From Welwitschia mirabilis (lineage: Eukaryota > Gnetophyta > Gnetopsida > Welwitschiales): a DNA stretch of 39,043 nucleotides. The notes below the pieces were generated by a model, which did not search any database, was not told the origin of the DNA, and worked only from the letters and a program-made list of their open reading frames with translations. The number at the start of each line of letters is the position of its first letter. Position 1 is the stretch's first letter. The stretch spans positions 18,084,970-18,124,012 of the forward strand of contig JBOZIK010000001.1 in the NCBI GenBank assembly GCA_051453625.1, written 5' to 3'. Shown piece after piece: positions 22,883 to 32,309 of the stretch. The position numbers were made by a program, and so were the translations under genes.

Positions 22883-24365
22883 TGTTAGTAAATCTAGTTT
22901 TAATGATTTTAATTTTCAAACATTTTATATCATTGTGTAGATAGGTTATTATAGATACATCAGATCTTGATAGGTACTAGATCATGATGGATCTTTAGAA
23001 GAAAAATCTCATGAAACATGTCAGATAATAAACTACCAAATAAATTATTTTAAGATGTTTGAAAAGTTGAAGATGTCTTAAGTAAAGACATCTATAAATC
23101 TAAAGCCATCTTGCATGTACTAGAAAACAAGTGTCATGTTAAAAGATGACTATTGTATTTAAGATAACTAAATTAAATGTTGAACCTAACACAGATAAAT
23201 ATGTCTACATGTTTAAAGACATTTATACTAAGCTAAAATAGGTAACAAAGTTAATTTAGTTTTTGACTAATATTCCATATTTCAGATGGTTTATGAACTT
23301 GTACATCATAGATTCATAATCACAAAGGTTCAAGGATACTATAGAGAAAAATTCATCAAAATCAGAGCAGGTTAACTAAAGACGTCTACAAAAGTGAAGA
23401 TGTCTATAGTGAAGATATCTACAAAATTAAAGATGTCTTAAACCAAAGTTCAAGTCGATTAAAATCAAAGTTATTCCCTTGAATCATAAATGTTAGCTAT
23501 GCATTATACAATGATTACAAAATCAAATAGTTATTTCAAGCTTAAAGGGTTAGACCTTATTCAACCTCATAAAGCCTCGATATTACAAATCTAAGAAGAA
23601 CCTTTTGATATTTCATTGAATCAAATAAATATATAGATCTTCCAATGCACGAATAAAGGGAATCTCTCATTAAAAAAAAAAAATTAAATGATTTATTAGT
23701 AAGGATCTAACATTGCTTTTATCTTCTAATCTTGGATCTTCATTGCTGCATTCTTCATTCATACTTGTGACAACAACAACAACTTCAAAGAGCTTAAATC
23801 TTCATCAAATAAATATCTTTAGGCTTGTTATTGTATTGTATTTTTGGTTTATATTATGGAATATCTTATTGATGAATATTATTATACAGTCCAATTTTTA
23901 AATATCACATATGCTATAAGGCAAATCTTATAGGGGTGTGCATTTTAATACTATACTTCTAGGTACTTATTTGATGTAAGGTCATTGATAAGCTAGAAAA
24001 CCATTATTTTCTTATGAGAAAGAGAGTTCTATCTTGTAAGGAAACTCTCACATTATAAAGATTTGTGGTATACCTATGAAAACCACTATTCCCTTTAGAA
24101 GGAGAGAGTGCTTAGTTATGAGGAAACTCTCATTTGTTATAAGATTAGTGGTGTGATAGAAAATTACTATTTCTTATAGGTTAAGAATATTTGAAGGTGT
24201 GAGTAGAAGCTACCCTCTATGTATTAATGTACCCAGGTTGGGAAACCATGTTATTTGGTGAGGTGTTTTTTTATTATGCATTTTCATGTAGTTTTATTAT
24301 TAGGTTAAATAATTTTATTTGGTAAAACTCATTCACTTCTCCCCTCTGAGTTTAATCAATCCTCA
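22883..24365 (+). repeat. 3' LTR of element B
   Basis: This complete 1483-base LTR starts TGTTAGTAAATC and ends CAATCCTCA. It contains AGATGTCT-type octamers (about 23050-23115 and 23380-23450), a TATA-like ATATATAGATC near 23627, an A-rich tract at 23671-23684, and the 83-bp tandem array near 23990-24180. A 220-base portion (about 23165-23385) is absent from the left copy. Confidence 0.85.
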
Positions 24366-24370
24366 TACCT
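24366..24370. repeat. Target site duplication of copia element B, right
   Basis: TACCT is identical to 697-701. Confidence 0.85.
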
Positions 24371-25372
24371 GCTACGTCTAGAACTACTAATGATTAGGTT
24401 CCTTTATTTGGAGTTAAGGTGTAAATATCATTTATATCCATTTAAACCTTTTTTAACTTCTTTTTAGTAGGACAATTTCTAACAAAGTAAGGACCTTTAT
24501 AGTTATAACATCCTATGCTTTGAGAGGTTTTAATTTCATTACCTAAGTAAGAGGTAGTTTTTGGCCTATCTTTAGGCTTATTTTATTCTAATTTTTCATT
24601 TTATTAATTGTAGAGACTTCCTCTTTGTCATCAATTTGCTTTGACTCATTATTTCTAAAGAATGACTTCTTTCTTTCCTAAAATTCTCCTCTTTCATTTG
24701 AGATTCTTTTTCTTTCCCTAAATTCTTTGGTTTTATTTGAAGATTCTTCACTTATTTTTGCCTTCTATAGAGCTTATACAAATGACTTTGGTTGGAATAA
24801 TTTTAATTACCTTTTAATAACAGGATGTAAACTAGCCATTAATCTTTTAAATTTTACTTCTTCACTACCTACTAATTCAGGAACATATCTCAAAAGTTTC
24901 ATAAATTTGTGCTCATATTGTGCTATTATCATTAAACTTGTCTAAGATTGTACATATCATCAGCCTTTTCATTTTTAAAAAATTCTAAGATGTATCTACT
25001 TATAGATCTCCTTTTAAATTCTTTCCATGTTATGGGCATTGGAAACAATGCTCAAAGTTGTTTGGCCTTCCACCATAAAGCTACTTCTTTAAAAAGTTGA
25101 TGGGTTGCTAGTATTGCCTTCTATTCTATAGTAAAATTAAATAATTCTAATTTTCTTTGTATAGACTTTAACCATGATTTTGCATCTCTTACATTGTTGA
25201 TACCTTTAAAAGTTGGAGGGCTCGTCCTCTTAAATTACATCATTATTTTCTTAAGAGATTTTCCATCTTTCTTGTCATTGCTTTTCTCATGAAGTTCATC
25301 CACTAAGTTGTTAACTATATTTACTAATGTTGTAACTTTACTTGGTTAGTTTATTACTCTTCTTGAGGCCAT
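24371..25372 (-). pseudogene. Chromovirus-like gag (element A)
   Basis: The minus-strand frame starts at an ATG (25372-25370), MASRRVIN, and runs about 330 codons with only scattered stops. Residues about 55-75 read FKRTSPPTFKGINNVRDAKS, then WLKSIQRKLELF, ALWWKA and ITWKEFKRRSISRYI, the capsid-domain order of plant Ty3/gypsy gags of the chromovirus type. A K/E-rich linker follows, then a zinc knuckle CYNYKGPYFVRNC (about 24508-24470) with the second Cys and the His replaced by Tyr. The frame is cut at the copia insertion. Gag would form the particle core. It is among the best preserved frames in the window despite lying in what should be the oldest layer. Confidence 0.8.
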
Positions 25373-25416
25373 ATAAATCCTATGGAAAGTTGAACTATAT
25401 GCATTACTAGCCTAGG

Positions 25417-25426
25417 NNNNNNNNNN
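25417..25426. other. Assembly gap (10 N)
   Basis: A short N run between the gag start and the primer-binding array, so part of the leader may be misjoined. Confidence 0.99.
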
Positions 25427-25480
25427 TTGATGTTAAAACTTATAACAACTTAATAGTAGTTATGCTTATGAAATTATAGC

Positions 25481-25725
25481 CTATGCTTTGATACTAAAAT
25501 GTAAAAACCAAATTTACTATAACCAAAAACTTTAAACAATGCTACAATATCAAAATATGGGGTCTAAAATCTATAGGTAAAAACTCTTAAACTTGCTCTG
25601 ATACCAAAATGTAGAACTCGCTCTAATAATCAAAAATATTCTATATAATGCTCTAATATCAAAATGTAAGGTTTACTTTTTCATAAATAAAAGACTTCAC
25701 ATAATGCTTTTGATACCAAAGTGTG
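25481..25725 (-). repeat. Tandem array of primer-binding-site-like units
   Basis: On the minus strand, units of the form ACATTTTGGTATCAGAGC recur with variations at about 25718, 25665, 25637, 25612, 25555 and 25502, spaced about 25-56 bases apart. The copy at 25595-25608 has the full initiator-Met complement TGGTATCAGAGC. The others differ mainly by transitions. The array lies in the 5' leader upstream of gag, where a single site is expected. Confidence 0.7.
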
Positions 25726-26770
25726 GATTCACTTAAAAGCTCCAAATTGATGCTAAGATATAATTTATAAAAGAGAAAAATTTAATTAAGATATTAAATA
25801 ATTACTTCATTTATTTAGATAGTTTTATAAAATAAAACAATAGTGAGATCATGAAATTTTATCTAAAGGAATCCATTTATTTTAACAATAATATAGGACC
25901 CAAGTTTCTTAAGATTTAAATAATTAAAAAGGGGCATCAATAATACATAAAAGTATGATCTATAGCACTATGAGTACTTCAAAAGACACTAAGTGGGATC
26001 CATAACTTATAATAGAAAAATTATGATAGATGAATGAAGAATTGGTGAGGGTAATACATTAGAATGATATTTAGCTAAAGATAACCAAAAAATAAATAAA
26101 TAAATCATCAAAATAATATTAATTAAAGATCATAACTTATAATATAAGTGGCCTTAATGGTTACGTATTCTTTCAAAATTTTCAATTATTAACCAACATC
26201 CCTCTTTCTTATTATCATTTCAATTTGGCCTACCATTGCCTCAATAATCACTCTTAAAAAGTCATAATATAAGAAGGAAATATTAAGAATAATTCTATTA
26301 GTAATTTGACTAATTATGATAGGGTCAATCCTACTATATGTTGTATAAAATATGATTTATGATGGTATGTTTAAAGGACCAAATATAATTTTTATGAAGG
26401 AATTATATTTTATGAAAGCCCTAAGCTTTTATTAAGGAGGAATGCATATTAAATTTTGTTTACTAGTTTCTTTAATGTGGTTCATAAACCCTACCCTTTT
26501 TTCATGCACTAGAATTTCCTCTCAAATCTTCTTAAACTTTTAAGAAAATAGCATAGGGTTTATAAATTGTTACAGATGCCACATGGAATCTTGTAAAGGC
26601 ACCATTACTCTAAAGTGTTAACCATGTCTTGCCTTCCCATTTTAAGCTGCTTACCCTTTTTTTTTTACAAAAATAAAAATTCATTACTTCTAAAATGCAT
26701 CCACTTTTTAATGTCTTAATGAATAAAACAATGGAAATTATAAAATTTCATAGTGGTTCCTCTTCCAAAC
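25726..26770 (-). other. AT-rich region, probable remains of the 5' LTR of element A
   Basis: By position this should be the 5' LTR of element A (upstream of the primer-binding array on the minus strand). I could not align it by eye to 1-349 and found no TGTTACATCC-type start, so it may be deleted, diverged or a different sequence. No coding was seen. Confidence 0.3.
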
Positions 26771-26774
26771 ATAG

Positions 26775-26875
26775 GCCCTAAGTTGGTGCAATGGTAATGA
26801 AACTAATATCTTAAGAGGGAGGTTTAGGGTTTAAGTCTTAAAAAATGTTTTGCGTGAAACACATACCCCTCTTTT
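26775..26875 (+). mobile_element. tRNA-derived SINE-like copy (Au-SINE-like)
   Basis: An A box-like TAAGTTGGTGCAATGG (26779-26794) is followed about 34 bases later by a B box-like GGTTTAAGTC (26828-26837), which differs from the consensus GGTTCRANYC by transitions expected at a methylated CpG. The order and the GGTGCAATGGTAA phrase recall the Au SINE family of plants, recalled from memory. The downstream TTTTGCGTG...ACATACCCC fits a shortened 3' part. It lies directly upstream of the truncated pol at 26935. Confidence 0.5.
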
Positions 26876-26934
26876 TATTTTAAGAAATTTCTTGCTTATG
26901 ATTCTTTTTAATATATTTTTTAATAGTTGATAAT

Positions 26935-27560
26935 TCCAACCCAAACTATAGCCAAGAAATCAAGAATCGCTCTAATATCTAATGAACATAATGAGGTTGT
27001 TCAAACTAATCTTGTTATTAAGTGAAGCATGTGCATACATTATAGAAAACTCAATGCTATCACTACAAAGGATCATTTTGCTCTTCCATTTACTAACCAT
27101 ATCCTTGAAAAACTTATTGGCCATTTCTTTTATTATTTCTTAGATGATTATTTAGGCTACAACCAAATTGAGATTACTCCTAAAGATCAAGAGAAGACAA
27201 CCTTTAGTAGCACTTATGTACATTTTCTTATAAATTATGTCATTCAATCTTTGTAATGCACTAGCTACCTTTTAACATTACATGATCTTTTGCATTCATG
27301 TGTCAAAATTTTTATGGATGATTTTTCATTTTATGAAACTTCATATTACCAACGTATTCATAATCATGAAAATTCTCTCTTATAATGCATAGAAAAGTGC
27401 CTTATTTTAAATTGGGAAAAGTGTGATTTTATGGTTAGGAAGGAAATTGTTTTAGGATATATCATTTTTAAGCATGATATTTAAGTAGATCCTACCAAAA
27501 TTTCCTTAATCACATATCTTTCCATTCTTATAAAAGTAAGAGACATTAGATATTTTTTGG
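26935..27560 (+). pseudogene. Reverse transcriptase (plus-strand pol)
   Basis: It begins with AKKSRIALISNEHNEVVQTN, the linker that precedes the fingers in Athila/Tat pols. The frame 27029-27256 reads CIHYRKLNAITTKDHFALPF, then YFLDDYLGYNQIEITPKDQE. After a frameshift the catalytic box FMDDF is at 27311-27325, followed by LILNWEKCDFMVRKEIVLGY in the thumb. Active-site Asp codons are kept but the frame is broken. The GLCN block is damaged. Confidence 0.85.
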
Positions 27561-27689
27561 ACATGTTGGATATTATAAAATATTCTTCAAAACTTATTAA
27601 AATTTTGAAATCCCTTTTGGATTTTTTATTAAAGATGTAATTTTTTAATAGACACAATAATTCCAATAAATGTTTGATGAGCTTAAAAA

Positions 27690-28070
27690 ATAACTTAGTA
27701 CTACACCTATTATTTTACACCTAATTGGTCCCAACCTTTTAGATTATGTTAGATTATGTTTGATGCTAGTAATTATGCTATTGGCACTATCTTAAAATAA
27801 AGAGTTGAAAAATCATCTATTATTATTTACTATTAAAGAGTTATTATTATCTATTATGCTAGAAAAAATTTGAGTGACATTTAACTCAACTACACTATCA
27901 TAGAAAAGGAACTTCTTACGATTGATTTTCCCTTAGAGAAGTTTAGATAATACCTCCTTGATTTACAAGCAATTATTTATACTAATCATTTATCTGTGAG
28001 ATTTTTTTTTCTAAAAATGATTCCAAACCAAAATTATCTATTGGATTCTACTCTTAAAAGAGTTTAATTT
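27690..28070 (+). pseudogene. RNase H (plus-strand pol)
   Basis: A MFDASNYAIGTIL block (about 27758), then LNYTIIEKELLTIDF (about 27884-27930) and a YTNHLSVRF block (about 27978), give the conserved order of gypsy RNase H. The catalytic Asp of the first block and the Glu of the second are kept. Asp of the TDH block reads Asn. At 27745-27757 an 11-base TTAGATTATGT is doubled, causing a local shift. Confidence 0.75.
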
Positions 28071-28279
28071 GTAAGTTAGAGATAAAAAAGGGTTTGATAA
28101 TGTAGTTATTTATCATCTCTTTCTAGTCCCTCAAAATGTTTTACTTGTTTCTAATCTTATTAATAACTCTTTTTCTAATGAATATCTCTTTTTGATTTTT
28201 TAAACTCCATGGTATGATAATATTTCCAATTTTTTAGTTTTAAAACCATGTCTTCCTATTGGTCCATTCCTAACGAATA

Positions 28280-29220
28280 AAATTTCTAATTCAAGTTAAG
28301 TATTCTTTATTAGATGATCCATATCCTTTCAAATGCTATCATAAACAAATCACTAGGATATGCATTTCTTAATATAAAATTCATGATATTCTTAAGTTTT
28401 TTCATTTTGAAGCTTATGGAGAGGAATTTCTACTAATGAAACTACTATGAAATTATTTATTATGGGCTTTATTAGCTTTTCATTTTCAAAGACTCTTATA
28501 TTTATTGCAAATCTTATGAAAACTATCAAAAACTTGGGACTCTTACTTGAAAAATCATGATACCTTTAAATTTAATCTTTATTGTAGAACCTTTTAGCAT
28601 ATAGGGTATTGACTTCCAAGGTCCTTATCCTTCTTCTAATGAATACTAATACATCCTTATATATGTTGATTATGTTACCAAATGGGTAACAACCTATGCC
28701 TATAGGGACAGTGATGCCTAAACTTGTAGTTAAATTATTTAAAAAGCATATTTTGTCTATACTTTGTTATTGTATAATTCTTATTATTGATGGTGGATCT
28801 AATTTTTACAATAAAAGTTTCAATAATATTCTCACAATGTATGGATTTCTCATAAAATTATCACACTTTATCACCCCTAAACTAGTGATTAATTTGAAGT
28901 TACTAATAGGGAAATTAAGTGTATCTTACAAAAAGTGGTAAGTACAACTAGAAAAGATTAATCATTAAAACTTAATGATGTTTTATAGCATATATAACTA
29001 CATTTAAAACACCGCTAGGAGTGTTAGGTAAAGCTTGTCATCTTCCTATGGAACTTGAATATAAAGCCTAGTGGGTCATTAAATGTATGATCTTAGACAT
29101 TGATATAGTAGGTTACCATAAAAATATTCAACTATATAAGTTAGAAGAGCTTAAGAAGGATGTCTATAAAAATATAAAATTAAATACACAAAAAATCAAA
29201 AGACTTCATAAAGGAACTTA
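28280..29220 (+). pseudogene. Integrase (plus-strand pol)
   Basis: The N-terminal zinc domain is traceable (ILKFFHFEAYGE about 28388-28425; an altered C-x2-C later). The core has VDYVTKW (catalytic Asp codon 28668-28670), IIDGGSNFYNKSF (second Asp 28789-28791) and, after a frameshift, FEVTNREIKCILQKV (Glu 28896-28898). All three acidic residues therefore survive, at spacing near D-40-D-36-E, but in different frames. FKTPLGV and KACHLPMELEYKA follow (about 29000-29070), then the lysine-rich KLEELKKDVYKNIKLN. Confidence 0.8.
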
Positions 29221-29254
29221 GTCTTACTATACAAATCTAGATTAATATGTTTTT

Positions 29255-29410
29255 TGACAAGTTAGTTTTTAAGTGGAAACATCCTTACACAATAAAATAG
29301 GTGTTGTTAAATGAAGTATTTCTTATAAATAATCCCAAAGATCACCATTTATTCAAATTTAATAATCATCATTTTAAACATTTTCATCCACACCTCACAT
29401 ATATGAGTTT
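29255..29410 (+). pseudogene. C-terminal tail of pol (plus-strand)
   Basis: The frame contains FKWKHPYTIK, then NEVFLINNPKDHHLFKFNNH and FKHFHPHLTYM. This is the conserved ending of plant Athila/Tat pol polyproteins (GPY/F-like module followed by a FKVN-type block). Confidence 0.75.
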
Positions 29411-30807
29411 ATGAGACTTACTGATCTTAGATGATGACCTTCAAGATTAACCAATAATAAATGATCTTTTATCATTTCAAGTTTTAATTAATATTAGGTG
29501 CATCTATGATTTTTAAGAAAAGTTCATCTTTATTTTATGTTCTATTATTAGGGTTTTCATTCTTTTAAGATCTTCAATTTGGAAAAAATCAATGGATGAA
29601 AATGTGGATTTTTAACTTTTATTGGGTATCCTTGGTTTTTAAGCATTCATGAAAATGAGATTGATTCTCTATTAGGATAATGATCTAATGACCCCCTCTT
29701 ATTTGCTTACAAAGGAAAAAAGGAAAAATCCCTTTTTTAAAATTACATTCTTTTTTAATTAATTTTATTTAGTTTACTTAATTGCATCTGGATTATAGAT
29801 GCTCACTATTAATGTAGCTCTAATGATCTATTTGTAGCACATTCATCTACATTAGGGTTATAAATGCTTTCTAGAAATGTAACACCAAATTCTTAATGTA
29901 GAACATGGTTAACTCTATTTTAAGAAAGTGCCATGATACTAGATGCTTAATATGATCAAATGCTTGAAACAAAGTTACTTTTGGTTATAGGAGGGAAAAA
30001 TGGAAAGAGAATTAAGGTTAAAACTAGAGATCTCCTGTGGTTTTCTTTCTTTAACACTTAAAATTTCTTTACTACTCTTAGATGTGCATGAGCTTATCTT
30101 GTTAATGCCTTATTTGTATGAGATTAGATCCATTGAATAAATAGAAGAATCATAAAAGTTTTATCATATTAAGCCATTATCTTGGACTTAAGTATCATTT
30201 ATTCATGCATTACATGGTTGAGATATCATTCTCATTGTCATTTTTACTTCATACCCACTCACATCATCATTTTAACCATCAGACACTTCGTTACCATTTT
30301 ATAAGAAAGCACATTAATAAGCAAAAACATGTATGTTATGACATGATATTCCAATCCATGTTTTGATTTAGGGGAAGAAATTTGAGTCATTGATAAAATT
30401 AAAAAACCCCTATGGCCATATCTCACCTCATTCCTATAAAAACCAAGTTTCAAATACATGTTATGCCTTACATTATTGATTATTATACTATCTATGTTAT
30501 TTCTTAGTTCTCTACTAAAACTTGCTTTATTTCTTAGTAATTAGCTAGCACTGCTATCTGTCTCCACTAATGCCAACTTTAGTTTGTATTTGTTCACCTT
30601 GAATTTTTTGTCATGATTTCTATTTAATTTTTATAGTTGGTTGTGATTTAAGATGAGCCTATTATAGTCTATTTTCTTAATCCTTCCTTTATTTTCATTT
30701 AGTTTTACTTTATTTTTTTATCTCTAACATTTGATTCTTTTACTCCCTATCTTATTCTCTCTTTTCACCCTTTTTCTTTCTTGTTCTAAATATATTTTAT
30801 AGTAATC
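29411..30807 (+). other. Non-coding 3' region after pol
   Basis: About 1.4 kb without a sustained frame. The last 350 bases are pyrimidine-rich on the plus strand and contain several TTTAG / TATAG acceptor-like ends just before the ATG at 30808. In plant Athila-type elements the extra 3' ORF can follow such a stretch. I see no polypurine tract or LTR here. Confidence 0.35.
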
Positions 30808-31330
30808 ATGAGTGCTAGACAAAAACCTTTCATTAAAGAAGGAATCTTTGGCCATTTATTGACATTTATGCTCTTTATTACCTTATAAGGATTGAATTGA
30901 AAAGATGGAATTATTTTCTCAAGGAATATAATGCATTCTAATACTTGAAGTAGGTTTTAGATTTTTAAAAAAATTCCTCTTTTGATAATGGAGACACTTG
31001 GGTAATACATTCTCATATTTAATACACTTTATTTTCCATCTCTTTAATTGATATGGAAGTTGTTTTAGGGGTAGAACAATTTCATAACTTACACTTTAAT
31101 CTCACCAAAGACTTAGATGTAGGATATTTCTTTAATAATGAAGGAATACTTCTATGTAAATTTCTTGACAAAAATTAACTATCCTTATTTAAATTCATCA
31201 TTAGAAATATGCCACTATCCTTCCATGTCACAGATACATATAGTAATCATCTAGATCTCATTATAATCATTTATAATAAAAAAATCCTTTTACATATTTA
31301 AATTTTTATTTAGGACCATGACAAAATATA
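30808..31330 (+). pseudogene. Second-ORF remnant, 'putative plant transposon protein'-like
   Basis: The frame starts ATG AGT GCT AGA CAA (30808), then shifts. The protein-like part includes RWNYFLKEYNAF, then NGDTWVIHSHI, YTLFSISLIDMEVVLGVEQF, NLHFNLTKDLDVGYF and NNEGILLCKFLD. The W...F..F....V.........FS...I...LG pattern resembles the N-terminal part of the plant domain of unknown function also suspected at 20376 and 4783. About five stops fall in 170 codons. It lies between the plus-strand pol and the LTR starting at 31484. Its role is unknown. Confidence 0.4.
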
Positions 31331-31732
31331 TAAGACATAATAGTAACCTTCCCCTTTTATGTTTCATTTCTGACCTTATCCCTAATAACCTCTATCAAAC
31401 CTTAAATTCTGATAATTGAAATAGAGGTTGCATGATTCCTTGTAAAGTTATGTAAGTCTAAAGGTATAAAAATATATATTGGGTTTGATGCATTACCAAA
31501 TTGTATATATTTAATGAAGTGTTATGAGCTATTTTTTAGGACATTTATACAGGTTTAGATGCAATTCTAAGGATTATAGAGAATTAACAGATGATCATAA
31601 AAATGTGTAATTCTTAGCATATTCAGATCATATTAGGCACATTCTAATACAGATGGCTTTAGAGGAATATCATTGATGCAAAAGGAATACTTCTCTTTAA
31701 GTTAAAAAGATGAAGAGAACTATTGTCCCCTC

Positions 31733-31760
31733 TATCGTCCCCACAACAAGTAGGATGATA
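31733..31760 (+). promoter_or_regulatory. Inverted-repeat (hairpin) motif in the LTR of E
   Basis: TATCGTCC (31733-31740) and GGATGATA (31753-31760) pair over 8 positions (one G-U as RNA) across a 12-base loop CCACAACAAGTA. The 3' LTR has the equivalent at 38809-38836, and related copies are in the leader at about 32992-33018 and 33081-33122. It is upstream of the TATA box, so it is in U3. Confidence 0.55.
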
Positions 31761-32021
31761 GCACTGTAAATGCCACATGGAAATGCTAACATTAACTAGA
31801 GTTGGTACTACTAATTCATCTCTTATAAAGAGGTGTCATATCCATGGTCATTCACATGACATGTATGACAATGAATGTAATGTTTGATCCATCTTCCTCT
31901 TGGTTGTTCCCCCAACAAGTAGGGCGATACTTGTAACTGCCAATTGATCTTTGTCTATTTATTTTTTGTAATTAAGTGTGTTTTACAACATGTTTTATGT
32001 GATGGTTTTACTTCTTAGCCC

Positions 32022-32029
32022 TATAAATA
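32022..32029 (+). promoter_or_regulatory. TATA box in the LTR of E
   Basis: TATAAATA lies about 270 bases before the LTR end, between the U3 and a CT-rich R/U5-like part. This is the normal place for a plant LTR promoter. Confidence 0.55.
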
Positions 32030-32298
32030 AGACCCCCATTCAACTCTCCTATCCATATTCCATGCACCCAACATTCTCGTAATAGGAAATCGAAGGATAG
32101 GAGATCCATCTCATTAGTTGTAAGAAGAAGTTCCCTTAGTGAAAGGTTGTGTATCCTCCATTAAGGCTTGGATATTTTATAACCTAGATGCTAGTTCTAT
32201 TTTAATATAAAACTTTGTTTCATTTATGCATTCAATTCTATTGTATTTCTCTTATGGTTTATATTGTTCTTGATCCGGTGATGGTTTCATTAACGATA

Positions 32299-32309
32299 TA
32301 GTATTAGAG
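32299..32309 (+). other. Primer-binding site of element E
   Basis: TAGTATTAGAG directly after the LTR corresponds to TGGTATCAGAG, the initiator-Met tRNA complement, with two transitions. Confidence 0.65.

Larger units (their letters stand above)
702..24365 (+). mobile_element. Ty1/copia (Sirevirus-like) non-autonomous element B, interrupted by element C
   Basis: The element is bounded by perfect TACCT duplications. Its parts in order are: 5' LTR split into 702-1503 and 17379-17823; primer-binding site 17826-17837; copia-type gag about 17870-19480; repeat-rich non-coding stretch; a second degenerate ORF 20376-22100; polypurine tract 22869-22882; 3' LTR 22883-24365. Bases 1504-17378 belong to a later insertion. 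Without it the element is about 7.8 kb. No protease, integrase, reverse transcriptase or RNase H was recognised between gag and the 3' LTR, so it would have depended on enzymes from elsewhere. The LTR copies look roughly 75-80% alike by eye, so the insertion is old. Confidence 0.8.
26935..29410 (+). mobile_element. Athila/Tat-type Ty3/gypsy pol fragment
   Basis: A plus-strand pol from just before reverse transcriptase to the C-terminal tail, without gag, protease or identifiable LTRs. The order is reverse transcriptase, RNase H, integrase, tail. The 5' side is truncated next to the SINE-like copy. It is on the opposite strand to element D, and its protein differs enough to be a separate lineage. 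Confidence 0.8.
31484..32298 (+). repeat. 5' LTR of element E
   Basis: About 815 bases. The first 490 or so align with 38557-39043, for example ACAGGTTTAGATGCAATTCT in both. The start is decayed (TTTGATGCATT against TGTGACACACT in the 3' copy). It contains the promoter at 32022, an inverted-repeat motif near 31733-31760, and ends in TA (CA expected) just before a primer-binding site. Confidence 0.8.

Noticed and set aside
24727-24945. 72-codon plus-strand frame
   Set aside because: Antisense shadow of the chromovirus-like gag on the minus strand. The plus frames at 11697-11909, 12377-12651 and 12977-13168 are likewise shadows of element D.
26935-29410. Integrated plant pararetrovirus as the source of the reverse transcriptase
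   Set aside because: RNase H is followed by an integrase core with D-D-E blocks and a gypsy pol tail; caulimovirus-type elements lack integrase.
30259-30459. 66-codon minus-strand frame
   Set aside because: Isolated, in a non-coding 3' region, with no family pattern.
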